Source: Acidobacteriota bacterium
GTDB lineage: Bacteria > Acidobacteriota > Thermoanaerobaculia > Multivoradales > Multivoraceae
Length of the DNA stretch: 64,000 nt
Assembly: GCA_003388555.1 (NCBI GenBank)
Contig: QQVD01000043.1
Location: 1 to 64,000, forward strand
Direction of reading: 5' to 3'
In this document: positions 42,586-52,178 of the stretch, piece after piece
Position numbering within the stretch: position 1 is the stretch's first letter
Layout: each line of letters opens with the position of its first letter
The notes under the pieces: model-generated
Told to the model about the DNA's origin: nothing
Databases searched by the model: none
What the model saw: the letters and a program-made list of their open reading frames with translations, nothing else
Translations under genes and position numbers: made by a program

Positions 42586-45500
42586 ATGAGCGACGACTTC
42601 TTCCGCTCACCGATCCTCAACAACCCCTACGAGCGCCCCGGCGCTTACTGGGAGCTCGACGACGACGGGCAGCCGACCGGCGTCAAGAAGAAGGGTCGTC
42701 GACCTTCCTCCAACGTCACCCCGGTCCCCAAGCCGAAGAAGCGCAAGCTCGCCAAGCAGGTCGAGCTCGACCAGGGCGCCGAGTCCGACGAGCAGCGCTA
42801 CGACGTCAACCGCACGATCAATGACATTCGCAACCGGGTCGACGCCTGGCGTCAGCTCAACAACCCCCACGACTGGCGGGTGACGCCGGAGACGGCGCGG
42901 CTGCTCCAGCACTGGCGGCACCACCGGTTCGCCAGCATCAGGCCCTTCTTCTGCCAGGTCGAGGCAGTGGAGACGGCGATCTGGCTCGCCGAGGTGGCGC
43001 CGAAGCTCGACAAGGGCTCCCGCGACCTGGTCGCCGGGCTGCGCGAGGCCAACCAGGAGGCCAACCCGGAGCTTTTCCGTATCGCGCTCAAGCTGGCCAC
43101 CGGTGCCGGCAAGACCACGGTGATGGCGATGCTGATCGCCTGGCAGACGATCAACGCCATCCGCCACCCCGGCAGCAAGCAGTTCTCGCGCGCCTTCCTG
43201 GTGGTCACCCCGGGCATCACGATCAAGGACCGTCTGCGCGTGCTCCTGCCCAACGACGCCAACGAGTACTACGGCAGCCGCGAGCTGGTCCCCCAGGACC
43301 TGCACCGCGAGTTGCTGCGCGCCAAGATCGTCATCACCAACTACCACGCGTTCAAGCTGCGCGAGAAGACCCAGCTCGCCGCCGGCACCCGGCGCATGCT
43401 CGAAGGTCGCGACGGCAAGCTCGACACCCTCGAGAGTGAAGGGCAGATGGTGCAGCGGGTGATGGGCGAGCTGATGGGTCTGCGCGGAATCGTGGTGCTC
43501 AACGACGAGGCGCACCACTGCTACCGCGAGAAGCCCGAGTCCGACGAGGGCAAGCTCACCGGCGACGCGCGCAAGGAGGCGAACGAGAACGCCGAGGCGG
43601 CCCGCCTGTGGATCAACGGCATCGAGGCGGTGAAGCGCAAGCTCGGCGTCGGCACCGTGTACGACCTCTCGGCGACACCGTTCTTTCTCTCCGGCTCCGG
43701 CTACGCCGAGGGCACCCTCTTCCCGTGGACCGCCTGCGACTTCTCACTGATGGATGCGATCGAGTCGGGCATCGTGAAGCTGCCGCGCGTGCCGATCGCC
43801 GACAACATCTCCGGTGAAGACGCGCCGCGCTACCGCCGCCTGTGGGATCACATCGGCAAGAGGATGCCGAAGAAGGGCCGTGGCAAGAGCGGCGCCTACG
43901 ACCCCAGCAAGCTGCCCACCGAGCTCACCACCGCGCTCGAGGCGCTCTACGGCCACTACGCTAAGACCTTCGAGCAGTGGGTCGACGCGGGCATCGAAGT
44001 GCCGCCGGTGTTCATCGTGGTGTGCAACAACACCACCACCTCGAAGCTGGTCTACGACTACGTCTCCGGCTTCGTGCGGCAGACCAAGGACGGCGACCTC
44101 TTTGTCCCTGGCGCCCTCGAGCTCTTCCGCAACTTCGACGAGCACGGCAACCCGATCCCGAGGCCCCGCACTCTGCTGATCGACAGCCATCAGCTCGAGT
44201 CGGGCGAGGGGATCGACAAGAACTTCCGCGATGCGGCCAGCGCCGAGATCGATCAGTTCCGGCGCGAGATCACCCAGCGCGAGGGCAGCGGGGGAGCCGA
44301 CCGCACGATCAGCGACGAGGAGCTTCTGCGCGAGGTGATGAACACCGTCGGGCAGCAGAACCGCCTCGGCGAGTCGATCCGGTGCGTGGTCTCGGTCTCG
44401 ATGCTCACCGAGGGGTGGGATGCCAACACCGTCACCCACGTGCTCGGCGTGCGCGCCTTCGGCACCCAGCTGCTGTGCGAGCAGGTGGTCGGCCGAGCTC
44501 TGCGCCGCCAGTCGTACGAGCTGAACGAGGAAAATCGCTTCGACGTCGAGTACGCCGACGTGCTCGGGGTGCCGTTCGACTTCACCGCCAAGCCGGTGGT
44601 CGCGCCGCCGCAGCGCCCGGCGCAGATCACCCGGGTCCGCGCCGTCTCCCCCGAGCGCGACCACCTCGAGATCCGCTTCCCCCGCGTCAGCGGCTACCGC
44701 GTCGAGCTCCCGGAGACCGAGCTGCGCGCCGACTTCACCGAGGACTCGAAGCTGGTGCTCACGCCAGACCTGGTCGGGGCTACCAAGACCGAGAACGCCG
44801 GCATCATCGGCGAGATCACCACGCTCAGCGTCGACCATCTCGAGGACGTGCGCAAGTCCCAGGTGCTGTTCGAACTGGCGGCCCACCTGATCTACAACCA
44901 CATGCGCGACCCCGACGGCGCCGCGCGCTACGACCTCTTCCACCAGGTCAAGCGGATCGCCAAGGTCTGGCTCGACGAGCACCTCGAGTGCCAGGGCGGC
45001 ACCTACCCGGCCCTCCTGCTGCGCCAGGAGCTGGCCGAGATGGCCTGCGAGCGCATCCACGCCGCGATCACCGAAGCCCACCGCGGCGAGCGTCGCATGA
45101 CCGCGGTGCTCGATCCCTACAACCCCGAGGTTTCTACCCGGGTGGTCAACTTCACTACCTCGAAGGACACCCTCTGGAAGACCTCACCGCAGAGCAGCCA
45201 CGTCGACTGGGTGGTCTGCGACAGCGACTGGGAAGCGGAGTTCTGTCGCGTCGCCGAGGGGCACTCCCAGGTTGTCGCCTACGTCAAGAACCACGGGCTG
45301 CAGTTCGTAGTTCCTTATCGCTTCGGCGGCAACGCCCGCCAGTACTGGCCCGACTTCATCCTACTCGTCGCCGATCGACCGGACTCTCCCGACGATTTGC
45401 TCCACCTGGTGGTCGAGGTCAAGGGCTACCGGGGCGAGGACGCCAAGGAGAAGGCCAACACGATGCGCACCTTCTGGGTGCCCGGCGTCAACAACGCGCG

Positions 45501-45606
45501 TTCGTTCGGCCGCTGGCAGTTCGCCGAGTTCACCAACGTCTACGAGATCGAGAGCGCCTTCTCGGATCTGATCGAGAAGGCAATCGCAGAGAGCGAGAGC
45601 AGCTGA
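42586..45606 (+). CDS. Type III-like restriction endonuclease (BPTD_3080-type), helicase-nuclease
   Basis: A 1006-residue SF2 helicase-nuclease resembling the Res subunit of type III restriction systems (BPTD_3080-like family). Helicase motifs: I LATGAGKTTV (about residue 169), II VLNDEAHH (about 307), III DLSATPFF, and VI QVVGRALRR. A C-terminal PD-(D/E)XK nuclease reads WPDFILL then VVEVKGYRG (about 922-946). ATG 42586 follows GGAGG eight bases upstream. The next gene, the methyltransferase, starts within its stop codon (TGATG). Together they form a restriction-modification pair, first in the long plus-strand operon. Confidence 0.9.
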   Translation: MSDDFFRSPILNNPYERPGAYWELDDDGQPTGVKKKGRRPSSNVTPVPKPKKRKLAKQVELDQGAESDEQRYDVNRTINDIRNRVDAWRQLNNPHDWRVTPETARLLQHWRHHRFASIRPFFCQVEAVETAIWLAEVAPKLDKGSRDLVAGLREANQEANPELFRIALKLATGAGKTTVMAMLIAWQTINAIRHPGSKQFSRAFLVVTPGITIKDRLRVLLPNDANEYYGSRELVPQDLHRELLRAKIVITNYHAFKLREKTQLAAGTRRMLEGRDGKLDTLESEGQMVQRVMGELMGLRGIVVLNDEAHHCYREKPESDEGKLTGDARKEANENAEAARLWINGIEAVKRKLGVGTVYDLSATPFFLSGSGYAEGTLFPWTACDFSLMDAIESGIVKLPRVPIADNISGEDAPRYRRLWDHIGKRMPKKGRGKSGAYDPSKLPTELTTALEALYGHYAKTFEQWVDAGIEVPPVFIVVCNNTTTSKLVYDYVSGFVRQTKDGDLFVPGALELFRNFDEHGNPIPRPRTLLIDSHQLESGEGIDKNFRDAASAEIDQFRREITQREGSGGADRTISDEELLREVMNTVGQQNRLGESIRCVVSVSMLTEGWDANTVTHVLGVRAFGTQLLCEQVVGRALRRQSYELNEENRFDVEYADVLGVPFDFTAKPVVAPPQRPAQITRVRAVSPERDHLEIRFPRVSGYRVELPETELRADFTEDSKLVLTPDLVGATKTENAGIIGEITTLSVDHLEDVRKSQVLFELAAHLIYNHMRDPDGAARYDLFHQVKRIAKVWLDEHLECQGGTYPALLLRQELAEMACERIHAAITEAHRGERRMTAVLDPYNPEVSTRVVNFTTSKDTLWKTSPQSSHVDWVVCDSDWEAEFCRVAEGHSQVVAYVKNHGLQFVVPYRFGGNARQYWPDFILLVADRPDSPDDLLHLVVEVKGYRGEDAKEKANTMRTFWVPGVNNARSFGRWQFAEFTNVYEIESAFSDLIEKAIAESESS

Positions 45607-48413
45607 TGGCCGCCAAGAAGAAGCGCACCAAGAAGGGCAAGAAGGTCGCGACCTACAAGCACCAGGAAGCCAAGCGCACCAACATCCCCACCGCCGAGCT
45701 GCAGTCGGCCGTCGGGCCCGAGGTCAGCTCACCGCTCGAGGTGGCGATCGGGCGCCGCAACCGCGACCTCGACCCCCAGCTCGTCTGGCGGGGTAAAGAC
45801 GAGCTCAACGCTTCCGATCTGGTTGTGCCTGCCCCTCCTCTCTTCATCCAGGAGAAGGTGCACCCCAAGGTGCTGATCGACGACCTGCTGCGCTCCAGCC
45901 GCAGGCGCGAGACCGAATCGTCCGATCAGATCGACCTCTTTGCCGACTTCAACGGCGCCAGCGACGAGGCCAAGACCACCGACTTCTACCAGCACGAGCA
46001 GAACTGGACCAACCGCATGATCCTAGGGGACTCCCTCCAGGTCATGGCCTCCCTGGCGGAGCGTGAAGGCTTGCGCGGCAAGGTGCAGTGCATCTACATC
46101 GACCCGCCCTACGGCATCAGGTTCAACTCGAACTTCCAGTGGTCGACGACGTCACGCGATGTGAAGGACGGCAAGGCCGACCACATCACCCGTGAGCCCG
46201 AGCAGGTGAAGGCGTTCCGCGACACCTGGCGCGACGGGATCCACTCCTACCTGACCTACCTGCGCGATCGGTTGACGGTGGCGCGGGAGTTGCTAACGGA
46301 GAGCGGGTCGGTGTTCGTGCAGATTGGGGACGAGAACGTGCACCGGGTGAGGGCGTTGATGGATGAGGTGTTTGGGGAGGACAATTTTCTTCGGGTCCTC
46401 ACTTTCAAGAAGACAACCGGCCAGGCTTCAGAGTTGCCGCCGTCGATCTACGACCACATCCTCTGGTACGCGGCAGATCGTTCTCGTGCGAAGACTTGGG
46501 CTCCTCTGAAGAGAAGGCCTCGGGCCGTAGTTGACAAGTCCTATACATGGTTCGAGGCCCGTTTGGGGCAAGTGGCGAGGGCCACCAAGTCCGATCCGCC
46601 CCCTGAGGGCGCTAGGCGCTTCATGACGGCGAGCCTGATGTCGTCCGGCGCTTCGAAGCAGGGGTCTCGCCCCTTCGGGTTTGGGGGTCGCGAGTTCTCG
46701 CCATCGTCAGGAACGCATTGGAAGACCCATCATTCAGGTCTCTCTACCCTCGCCCGGGCCGGACGATTGATCGGTGTCGGGAAGACCCTGGCTTATCGGC
46801 GATTCTCCAGTGACTACGACGCTCAGGTGATTGACTGCGTCTGGACCGATACGCTCCAGAGTACCTTTTCGGTAGAGAATATATATGTAGTGCAGACCTA
46901 CTCGAAGGTGATTCAGCGTTGCCTGCATATGGCGACTGACCCTGGCGATCTGGTCCTCGATCCTACCTGCGGATCCGGCACGATGGCTGCGATCGCTGAA
47001 CAGCTGGGTCGCCGCTGGATCACCGTCGACACTTCCCGGGTAGCCCTCGCTTTGGCCCGAGCCCGAATCATGGGCGCACGCTATCCCTACTACCTCCTCG
47101 CCGACAGCGAGGAGGGGAAGCGCAAAGAAGCCGAGATCTCTCGATCGCCGCCGAGTGACGAGCCGACGCACGGCAAGGTGCGGCAGGGTTTCGTCTATGA
47201 GCGCGTACCGCACATCACGCTGAAGTCGATCGCCAACAACGCCGAGATCGACGTCATCTGGGAGGAGTACCAAGAGCAGCTCGAACCGCTGCGCAAGCAG
47301 CTGAACGACCGGCTCGGCGAGGCGTGGGAGGAGTGGGAGATCCCTCGAGAGCCCGAGGAGGAGTGGGGCGCAGCGGCGAAGGAGGCACACGAGAGGTGGT
47401 GGAAGGCGCGGATCGCCCGCCAGAAGGAGATCGACGCCTCGATCGCCGCCAAAGCCGACTTCGAGTTCCTCTACGACAAACCCTACGAGGACAAGTCGAA
47501 GGTGCGTGTTGCTGGGCCCTTCACCGTCGAGTCGCTCTCACCGCACCGTGTGCTGAGCGTGGGAGCGGACGACGAGCTCATCGATCCTCGCGAGGAGGCT
47601 CAGGAGCGAGGGGCGCGGCACCAGGGCTTCGCCTCCATGGTGCTGGACAACCTGAAGACCGCTGGCGTCCAGCAGGCCGCGAAGGAGGACCGCATCTCGT
47701 TCACCTCACTCCAGGGCTGGCCGGGCGAGTGGATCTGCGCCGAGGGTCGCTATGTCGAGGGTGCGAACGAGGAAGGGGAGGGCGGCACGGAACGCCGCGC
47801 CGGCATCTTCGTCGGGCCGGAGTTCGGCACCGTCGGCCGCCAGGATCTCGTGCGTGCGGCCCGAGAGGCCGCCGACGCCGGGTTCGATGCGGTCATCGCA
47901 TGCGCCTTCAGCTTCGACGCCCACAGCGCCGAGTTCAACCAGCTCGGCAAGGTCCCCATCCTGCGCGCCCGCATGAACGCCGATCTCCACATGTCTGGCG
48001 ACCTCGCCAACACCGGATCCGGGAACCTCTTCGTGATCTTCGGCGAGCCCGACATCGAGATCCAAGAGCAGGAAGACGGCCGCGTCACCGTCCAGATCCA
48101 CGGCGTCGACGTCTTCGATCCCCAGTCCGGCAAGGTCCGCTCCGGCGGCCCCGACGACATCGCCTGCTGGTTCATCGACACCGACTACAACGACGAGAGC
48201 TTCTTCGTCCGCCACGCTTACTTCCTCGGCATCCAGAGCGACCCCTACAAGGCGCTCAAGACCACCCTCAAGGCCGAGATCGACGCCGAGGCTTGGGAAA
48301 CCCTCAACAGCGACACCTCCCGCCCCTTCCCCAAGCCCGAGTCCGGCAGGATCGCTGTCAAGGTCATCAACCACCTGGGCGATGAGGTGATGAAAGTCTT
48401 CAGGATCGAATGA
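45606..48413 (+). CDS. Site-specific DNA methyltransferase, beta class (type III-like Mod)
   Basis: A 935-residue adenine/cytosine-N4 methyltransferase of the beta class: motif IV DPPYG (about residue 165) comes before motif I DPTCGSGT (about 452). A Lys-rich N-terminus (MAAKKKRTKKGKKVATYKH) may bind DNA. The intervening segment, about 46380-46960, should include the target-recognition domain; it has markedly lower GC (some 60-bp lines near 42%) than the flanks. The long C-terminal part (about residues 620-935) is typical for partners of BPTD_3080-type enzymes. It is coupled to the Res-like gene by TGATG and to the next gene by ATGA. It protects host DNA. Confidence 0.9.
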   Translation: MAAKKKRTKKGKKVATYKHQEAKRTNIPTAELQSAVGPEVSSPLEVAIGRRNRDLDPQLVWRGKDELNASDLVVPAPPLFIQEKVHPKVLIDDLLRSSRRRETESSDQIDLFADFNGASDEAKTTDFYQHEQNWTNRMILGDSLQVMASLAEREGLRGKVQCIYIDPPYGIRFNSNFQWSTTSRDVKDGKADHITREPEQVKAFRDTWRDGIHSYLTYLRDRLTVARELLTESGSVFVQIGDENVHRVRALMDEVFGEDNFLRVLTFKKTTGQASELPPSIYDHILWYAADRSRAKTWAPLKRRPRAVVDKSYTWFEARLGQVARATKSDPPPEGARRFMTASLMSSGASKQGSRPFGFGGREFSPSSGTHWKTHHSGLSTLARAGRLIGVGKTLAYRRFSSDYDAQVIDCVWTDTLQSTFSVENIYVVQTYSKVIQRCLHMATDPGDLVLDPTCGSGTMAAIAEQLGRRWITVDTSRVALALARARIMGARYPYYLLADSEEGKRKEAEISRSPPSDEPTHGKVRQGFVYERVPHITLKSIANNAEIDVIWEEYQEQLEPLRKQLNDRLGEAWEEWEIPREPEEEWGAAAKEAHERWWKARIARQKEIDASIAAKADFEFLYDKPYEDKSKVRVAGPFTVESLSPHRVLSVGADDELIDPREEAQERGARHQGFASMVLDNLKTAGVQQAAKEDRISFTSLQGWPGEWICAEGRYVEGANEEGEGGTERRAGIFVGPEFGTVGRQDLVRAAREAADAGFDAVIACAFSFDAHSAEFNQLGKVPILRARMNADLHMSGDLANTGSGNLFVIFGEPDIEIQEQEDGRVTVQIHGVDVFDPQSGKVRSGGPDDIACWFIDTDYNDESFFVRHAYFLGIQSDPYKALKTTLKAEIDAEAWETLNSDTSRPFPKPESGRIAVKVINHLGDEVMKVFRIE

Positions 48414-50104
48414 AGGACGGGGTAGAGAGGAGAGTTGGCGCCAGGGTGAGGCCATTCTGGCCGTGGCTAGCGCTCGTGCTTTGTCTCGGCACGACGGCCG
48501 TTTCGACCTCGCCGCTCGAGGAGAAGGCGTCGCGGAGCACTGAGCCTGAACGACCGACGAGGGTTCTCGTCGCATCGTCCGCCGGCCTGTTGAGCGTTGT
48601 CCGGGGCGATCGAATCGGGAGCTGGGATGCGGATCATCTGCGCCTCGACTACGACGACGGCACCTATCTCGTCGTGCGCGACTTCGTTCCGCGTTCCGAG
48701 TGCGTCGCTCTCAACACGGGCTGGCCCTGTGCTGGGCGGTCACTGCGTGTCAGGCGGGGAACTCCCGTCGCCGTGGTCCCGGATGGAACCTCACCGGAAC
48801 TGCGTTGGCTAGTCGATGACGAGCTGTTGCCATCGGAGTGCTCGGCCGGGGCAGCGACAAGCCTTCCAGCGTTTCGAGGGTCTATAGAAGACGAGATTTT
48901 CACGGACGGCTTCGAGAGCGGATTCGTAAGGGCGTGGTCCAGCTCCACTGGCCAGTCTCCGCCAAGACTCGTCAGACCATCCTGGAGTTTCGGCGTGTGG
49001 TTCTACGCACGTCCGGCCATCGGGCCTGACGGCCGGCTCTACAGCACATCGCATGACCACCCGATCAACCCACTCTCGCTCGATGTCGTCGCCTGGGATC
49101 CGCACACCACGGAGGGCGACCCTGATTGGGTGACGGTTGCTTCGCCCTCCTGCTTCGCCTTCTCGGTCCCGAGCGTGGCGAATGACGGAACGCTCCTCGT
49201 CACCTGCGAGTCGGCTTCGGATCAGATCCCGACTCTCGTCGCGATGGACCCTGCCGACGGCGAGGTGCTCTTCGAGAGGGATCAGTGTGTCGGTGCGACG
49301 AGGGCAGGCCCGGCGTCATACGACCGGGTCTCGGACTCCGGCTTCCTCGGCGAAGCCACGCTGTGCGCAGTGGAGCTGTCTACTCAGGCTCTCGAGGTGG
49401 TCGGTAGCTCACAGTTCACGTACAGCACGGGAAGAATCCTCGATGCCCCTGGCAACCGGTACGTCGGTACGTCCGGTCCCTTCCCCCTGCGCGAAGGAGA
49501 TCTGCAGGCCTTCAAGGTGGATGGGAGCGCTGACTGGAGCGTCACATTCGCGCCAGGCGATGGGGCTCCGGCCGTAGAGGCCGCGAGCGACGGCCGACTC
49601 TTCCTCAGCCAGTCAGAGGTGGGACATCGCCTACACGCGCGCAGGGCCGCGGATGGCTTCATCGACCGCTCCTTTCGCGCTCAGGAGGACCTGCGATACC
49701 CGGTGCTCGATGAGGAAGGCAACCTCTACGCGAGCCGGGTGAGCATGGCAGCTGTGGTGGCGCTGAGTTCGGCTGGTGAGCCGCGTTGGGAGGTCGACTT
49801 CTCGGGTTCCGGGGGGCCCTATGCCTACGTCGATCTCGTAGCCGCCGGCGGCGTGGTCATCGTCCGCACGGGAAATCGTCTCTACGCCCTCGATTCTTCG
49901 ACCGGTGAGCCACTCTGGTCCGAGCCGTTCGTCGCGGCCGGATCCATCACCGCGCCAGCGGTTCTCGACGAGCACGGGCACCTGGTCCTGATCGACTCGA
50001 CCCGCAATCACTACCTGTTGGACACCGGCCTGACGTACGCACCATCCGACTGGCCAGTGGGGTTCTGGGGAACACCCAGGAACACCCTGCAAGAGGCGTT
50101 CTGA
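48410..50104 (+). CDS. Secreted PQQ-like beta-propeller protein with internal DGFESG motif
   Basis: A 564-residue exported protein in the middle of the restriction operon. A signal sequence lies at residues 15-32 (FWPWLALVLCLGTTAVST). An N-terminal domain of about 130 residues is followed by IFTDGFESGFVRAWSS at residues 163-178, the motif that ends other secreted proteins here, but placed internally. After it comes a PQQ/YVTN-type propeller with repeats such as RLYALDSSTGEPLWSEPF and LVAMDPADGEVLF. ATGA overlap with the methyltransferase stop; the UvrD-like gene starts 13 bp after. A secreted protein is unexpected between cytosolic DNA enzymes. Function unknown. Confidence 0.75.
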   Translation: MKDGVERRVGARVRPFWPWLALVLCLGTTAVSTSPLEEKASRSTEPERPTRVLVASSAGLLSVVRGDRIGSWDADHLRLDYDDGTYLVVRDFVPRSECVALNTGWPCAGRSLRVRRGTPVAVVPDGTSPELRWLVDDELLPSECSAGAATSLPAFRGSIEDEIFTDGFESGFVRAWSSSTGQSPPRLVRPSWSFGVWFYARPAIGPDGRLYSTSHDHPINPLSLDVVAWDPHTTEGDPDWVTVASPSCFAFSVPSVANDGTLLVTCESASDQIPTLVAMDPADGEVLFERDQCVGATRAGPASYDRVSDSGFLGEATLCAVELSTQALEVVGSSQFTYSTGRILDAPGNRYVGTSGPFPLREGDLQAFKVDGSADWSVTFAPGDGAPAVEAASDGRLFLSQSEVGHRLHARRAADGFIDRSFRAQEDLRYPVLDEEGNLYASRVSMAAVVALSSAGEPRWEVDFSGSGGPYAYVDLVAAGGVVIVRTGNRLYALDSSTGEPLWSEPFVAAGSITAPAVLDEHGHLVLIDSTRNHYLLDTGLTYAPSDWPVGFWGTPRNTLQEAF

Positions 50105-50117
50105 GGCTGCCGCGCCA

Positions 50118-52178
50118 ATGCACTTCCGCCTCGCCGACACCTTCACCGCCAGCCTCGCCAAGCTGACCGGCGACGAGCAGAAGCAGGTCAAGACGACCGT
50201 CTTCGACCTGCAGATGGACCCAGCCAACCCAGGCGTGCAGCTGCATCGCCTCGACAAGGCAAAGGACTCCAACTTCTGGTCGGCGCGGGTCAGTCGCGAT
50301 CTGCGCATCATCGTGCACCGCACGGGCGAGAGCTTCCTGCTCTGCTACGTCGGGCACCACGACGATGCGTACGCCTGGGCCGAGCGCCGCAAGCTCGAGG
50401 AGCACCCGAAGACCGGCGCGATGCAGATCGTCGAGATCCGGGAGGCGGTGCGCGAGGTGGTGGTCCCCGTCTACGTGCACGAGGAGCGACCGGCGCCACC
50501 GGTTCTGGCTGGATGCTCGAGTGAGGATCTGCTCTCCTACGGGGTCCCGCTGGAGTGGGTGGACGAAGCGCTCCACGCCGATCAGAACGCTCTGCTCGAG
50601 ATCGCGCTGCATCTGCCGCAGGAGGCGCAAGAGGCTCTGTTGCGACTGGCGGAGGGTGAGCGCCCCGAGAAGGCTCCGGTGGCCAAGCAGGATCCTTTTG
50701 GGCATCCGGACGCACAGCGGCGGTTCCGGCTGTTGGAGAGCCACGCCGAGCTCGAACAGGCCCTCGAGTACCCCTGGGAGCAATGGACCGTCTTTCTGCA
50801 TCCCAGCCAGCGCTCTCTGGTCGACCGGGAGTTCTCTGGCGCCGCCCGGGTCAGCGGTTCTGCCGGGACCGGAAAGACCGTCGTTGCCCTGCATCGCGCC
50901 GCGCAGCTCGCCAAGCGGAATCCGAAGGAGCAGGTCCTCCTCGCGACCTTCTCCGAGCCGCTCGCCAACGCACTCCAGGTCAAGTTGGATCGCCTCGTTG
51001 GCAACCAGCCCGACGTCATCCGGCGGGTCGAGGTCGAATCGCTTCCCGGTCTGGCCCTCCAGCTGCATCGCGAGCTCCTTGGCGAGGTCCGGATCGTCGA
51101 TGCCAGTGAGTTGAGAGATCGTCTCGATGCGGCGTTGGAGGAGAGTGGGGCCGGCTTCTCTCCGTCCTTCGTGCGCTCGGAATGGCGGGAGATCGTCGAT
51201 GCGTGGCAGATCGAAGACTGGGATCAGTACCGGGACGTGCCTCGCCTGGGCCGGAAGACCCGCATCGGGGGCAAGCAGCGCGAGTCGCTGTGGTCGATCT
51301 TCGAGCGGGTCCGAGCCGCACTCGCTGGAGACGATCTGGCGACCCCCGCTCAAGTGCTCGGTCGTGTGACGGACGCCCTGCCGGGTTCCGCAGCCCAGAA
51401 GCGCTGGCGCTTCGCCGTAGTCGACGAGAGTCAGGACCTGGGTGTGCCCGAGCTGCGTTTCCTTGCCGCGCTGGCAGGGAGGCGCCCCGAAGCGCTCTTC
51501 TTCGCTGGCGACCTTGGCCAACGCATCTTCCAACCGCCCTTCTCGTGGCTGAAGCTAGGCGTCGACATCCGCGGCCGCTCCCACACCTTGCGCGTCAACT
51601 ACCGCACCAGCCACCAGATCCGGCGCGGCGCCGACCGGCTCCTGCCCGCCGAGCTCGCCGACGTCGATGGCGTCAGCGAGAACCGTCGAGGCACCGTTTC
51701 CGTCTTCGGCGGTCCCGAACCCATCGTCGAGGCCTTCGCCTCCATCGAGGCCGAACAGGCCGCCGTCGCCGGGTGGCTCGCCGACCAACTCCAGGCAGGC
51801 GTCGCGCCCGACGAGATCGGCCTCTTCGTACGGGGCGCGTCCGAGCTCGCACGAGCCCAGGCAGCAGCCGAAGCCGCCGAGATCCCCCACCGCGTCCTCG
51901 ACGCCAGCCACTCCCCCCGCCCCGACCATCTCACGATCGGCACCATGCACCTCGCCAAAGGCCTGGAGTTCCGAGCCGTCGCCGTCATCGCCTGCGACGA
52001 CGACATCGTTCCCAGCCAGGCCCGCATCGACACCGCCGCCGAGCCCTCCGACCTCGAAGAGATCTACCGCACCGAACGCCACCTGCTGTACGTGGCGTGT
52101 ACCCGGGCGAGGGAGGCGCTGTGGGTCAGCGGAGTCGAGCCAGCGTCGGAGTTCCTGGAGGATCTTGGAGATGAGTGA
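50118..52178 (+). CDS. RelE-like domain fused to UvrD-type SF1 helicase
   Basis: A 686-residue protein. Residues 1-95 are a RelE/ParE-type fold (FTASLAKL, DLQMDPANPGVQLHRL, RDLRIIVHR, LLCYVGHHDDAYAWAERR), where the basic RVSRDLR and the end HHDDAY are typical. Residues 220-680 are a UvrD/Rep SF1A helicase: Walker A SGSAGTGKTVV (246-256), motif II FAVVDESQDL (about 428), motif IV LRVNYRTSHQIR and motif VI YVACTRAREALWV. RelE-UvrD fusions occur in defence islands. It overlaps the sigma-like gene by eight bases. Whether the RelE part is a toxin, a ribosome-binding or merely a protein-docking domain is open. Confidence 0.85.
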   Translation: MHFRLADTFTASLAKLTGDEQKQVKTTVFDLQMDPANPGVQLHRLDKAKDSNFWSARVSRDLRIIVHRTGESFLLCYVGHHDDAYAWAERRKLEEHPKTGAMQIVEIREAVREVVVPVYVHEERPAPPVLAGCSSEDLLSYGVPLEWVDEALHADQNALLEIALHLPQEAQEALLRLAEGERPEKAPVAKQDPFGHPDAQRRFRLLESHAELEQALEYPWEQWTVFLHPSQRSLVDREFSGAARVSGSAGTGKTVVALHRAAQLAKRNPKEQVLLATFSEPLANALQVKLDRLVGNQPDVIRRVEVESLPGLALQLHRELLGEVRIVDASELRDRLDAALEESGAGFSPSFVRSEWREIVDAWQIEDWDQYRDVPRLGRKTRIGGKQRESLWSIFERVRAALAGDDLATPAQVLGRVTDALPGSAAQKRWRFAVVDESQDLGVPELRFLAALAGRRPEALFFAGDLGQRIFQPPFSWLKLGVDIRGRSHTLRVNYRTSHQIRRGADRLLPAELADVDGVSENRRGTVSVFGGPEPIVEAFASIEAEQAAVAGWLADQLQAGVAPDEIGLFVRGASELARAQAAAEAAEIPHRVLDASHSPRPDHLTIGTMHLAKGLEFRAVAVIACDDDIVPSQARIDTAAEPSDLEEIYRTERHLLYVACTRAREALWVSGVEPASEFLEDLGDE

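Noticed and set aside
42305-42589. Small protein gene before the restriction gene
   Set aside because: The open frame runs through the conserved 80-bp element and then becomes Arg/Cys/Ser-rich with no resemblance to known proteins; the restriction gene has its own GGAGG and ATG.
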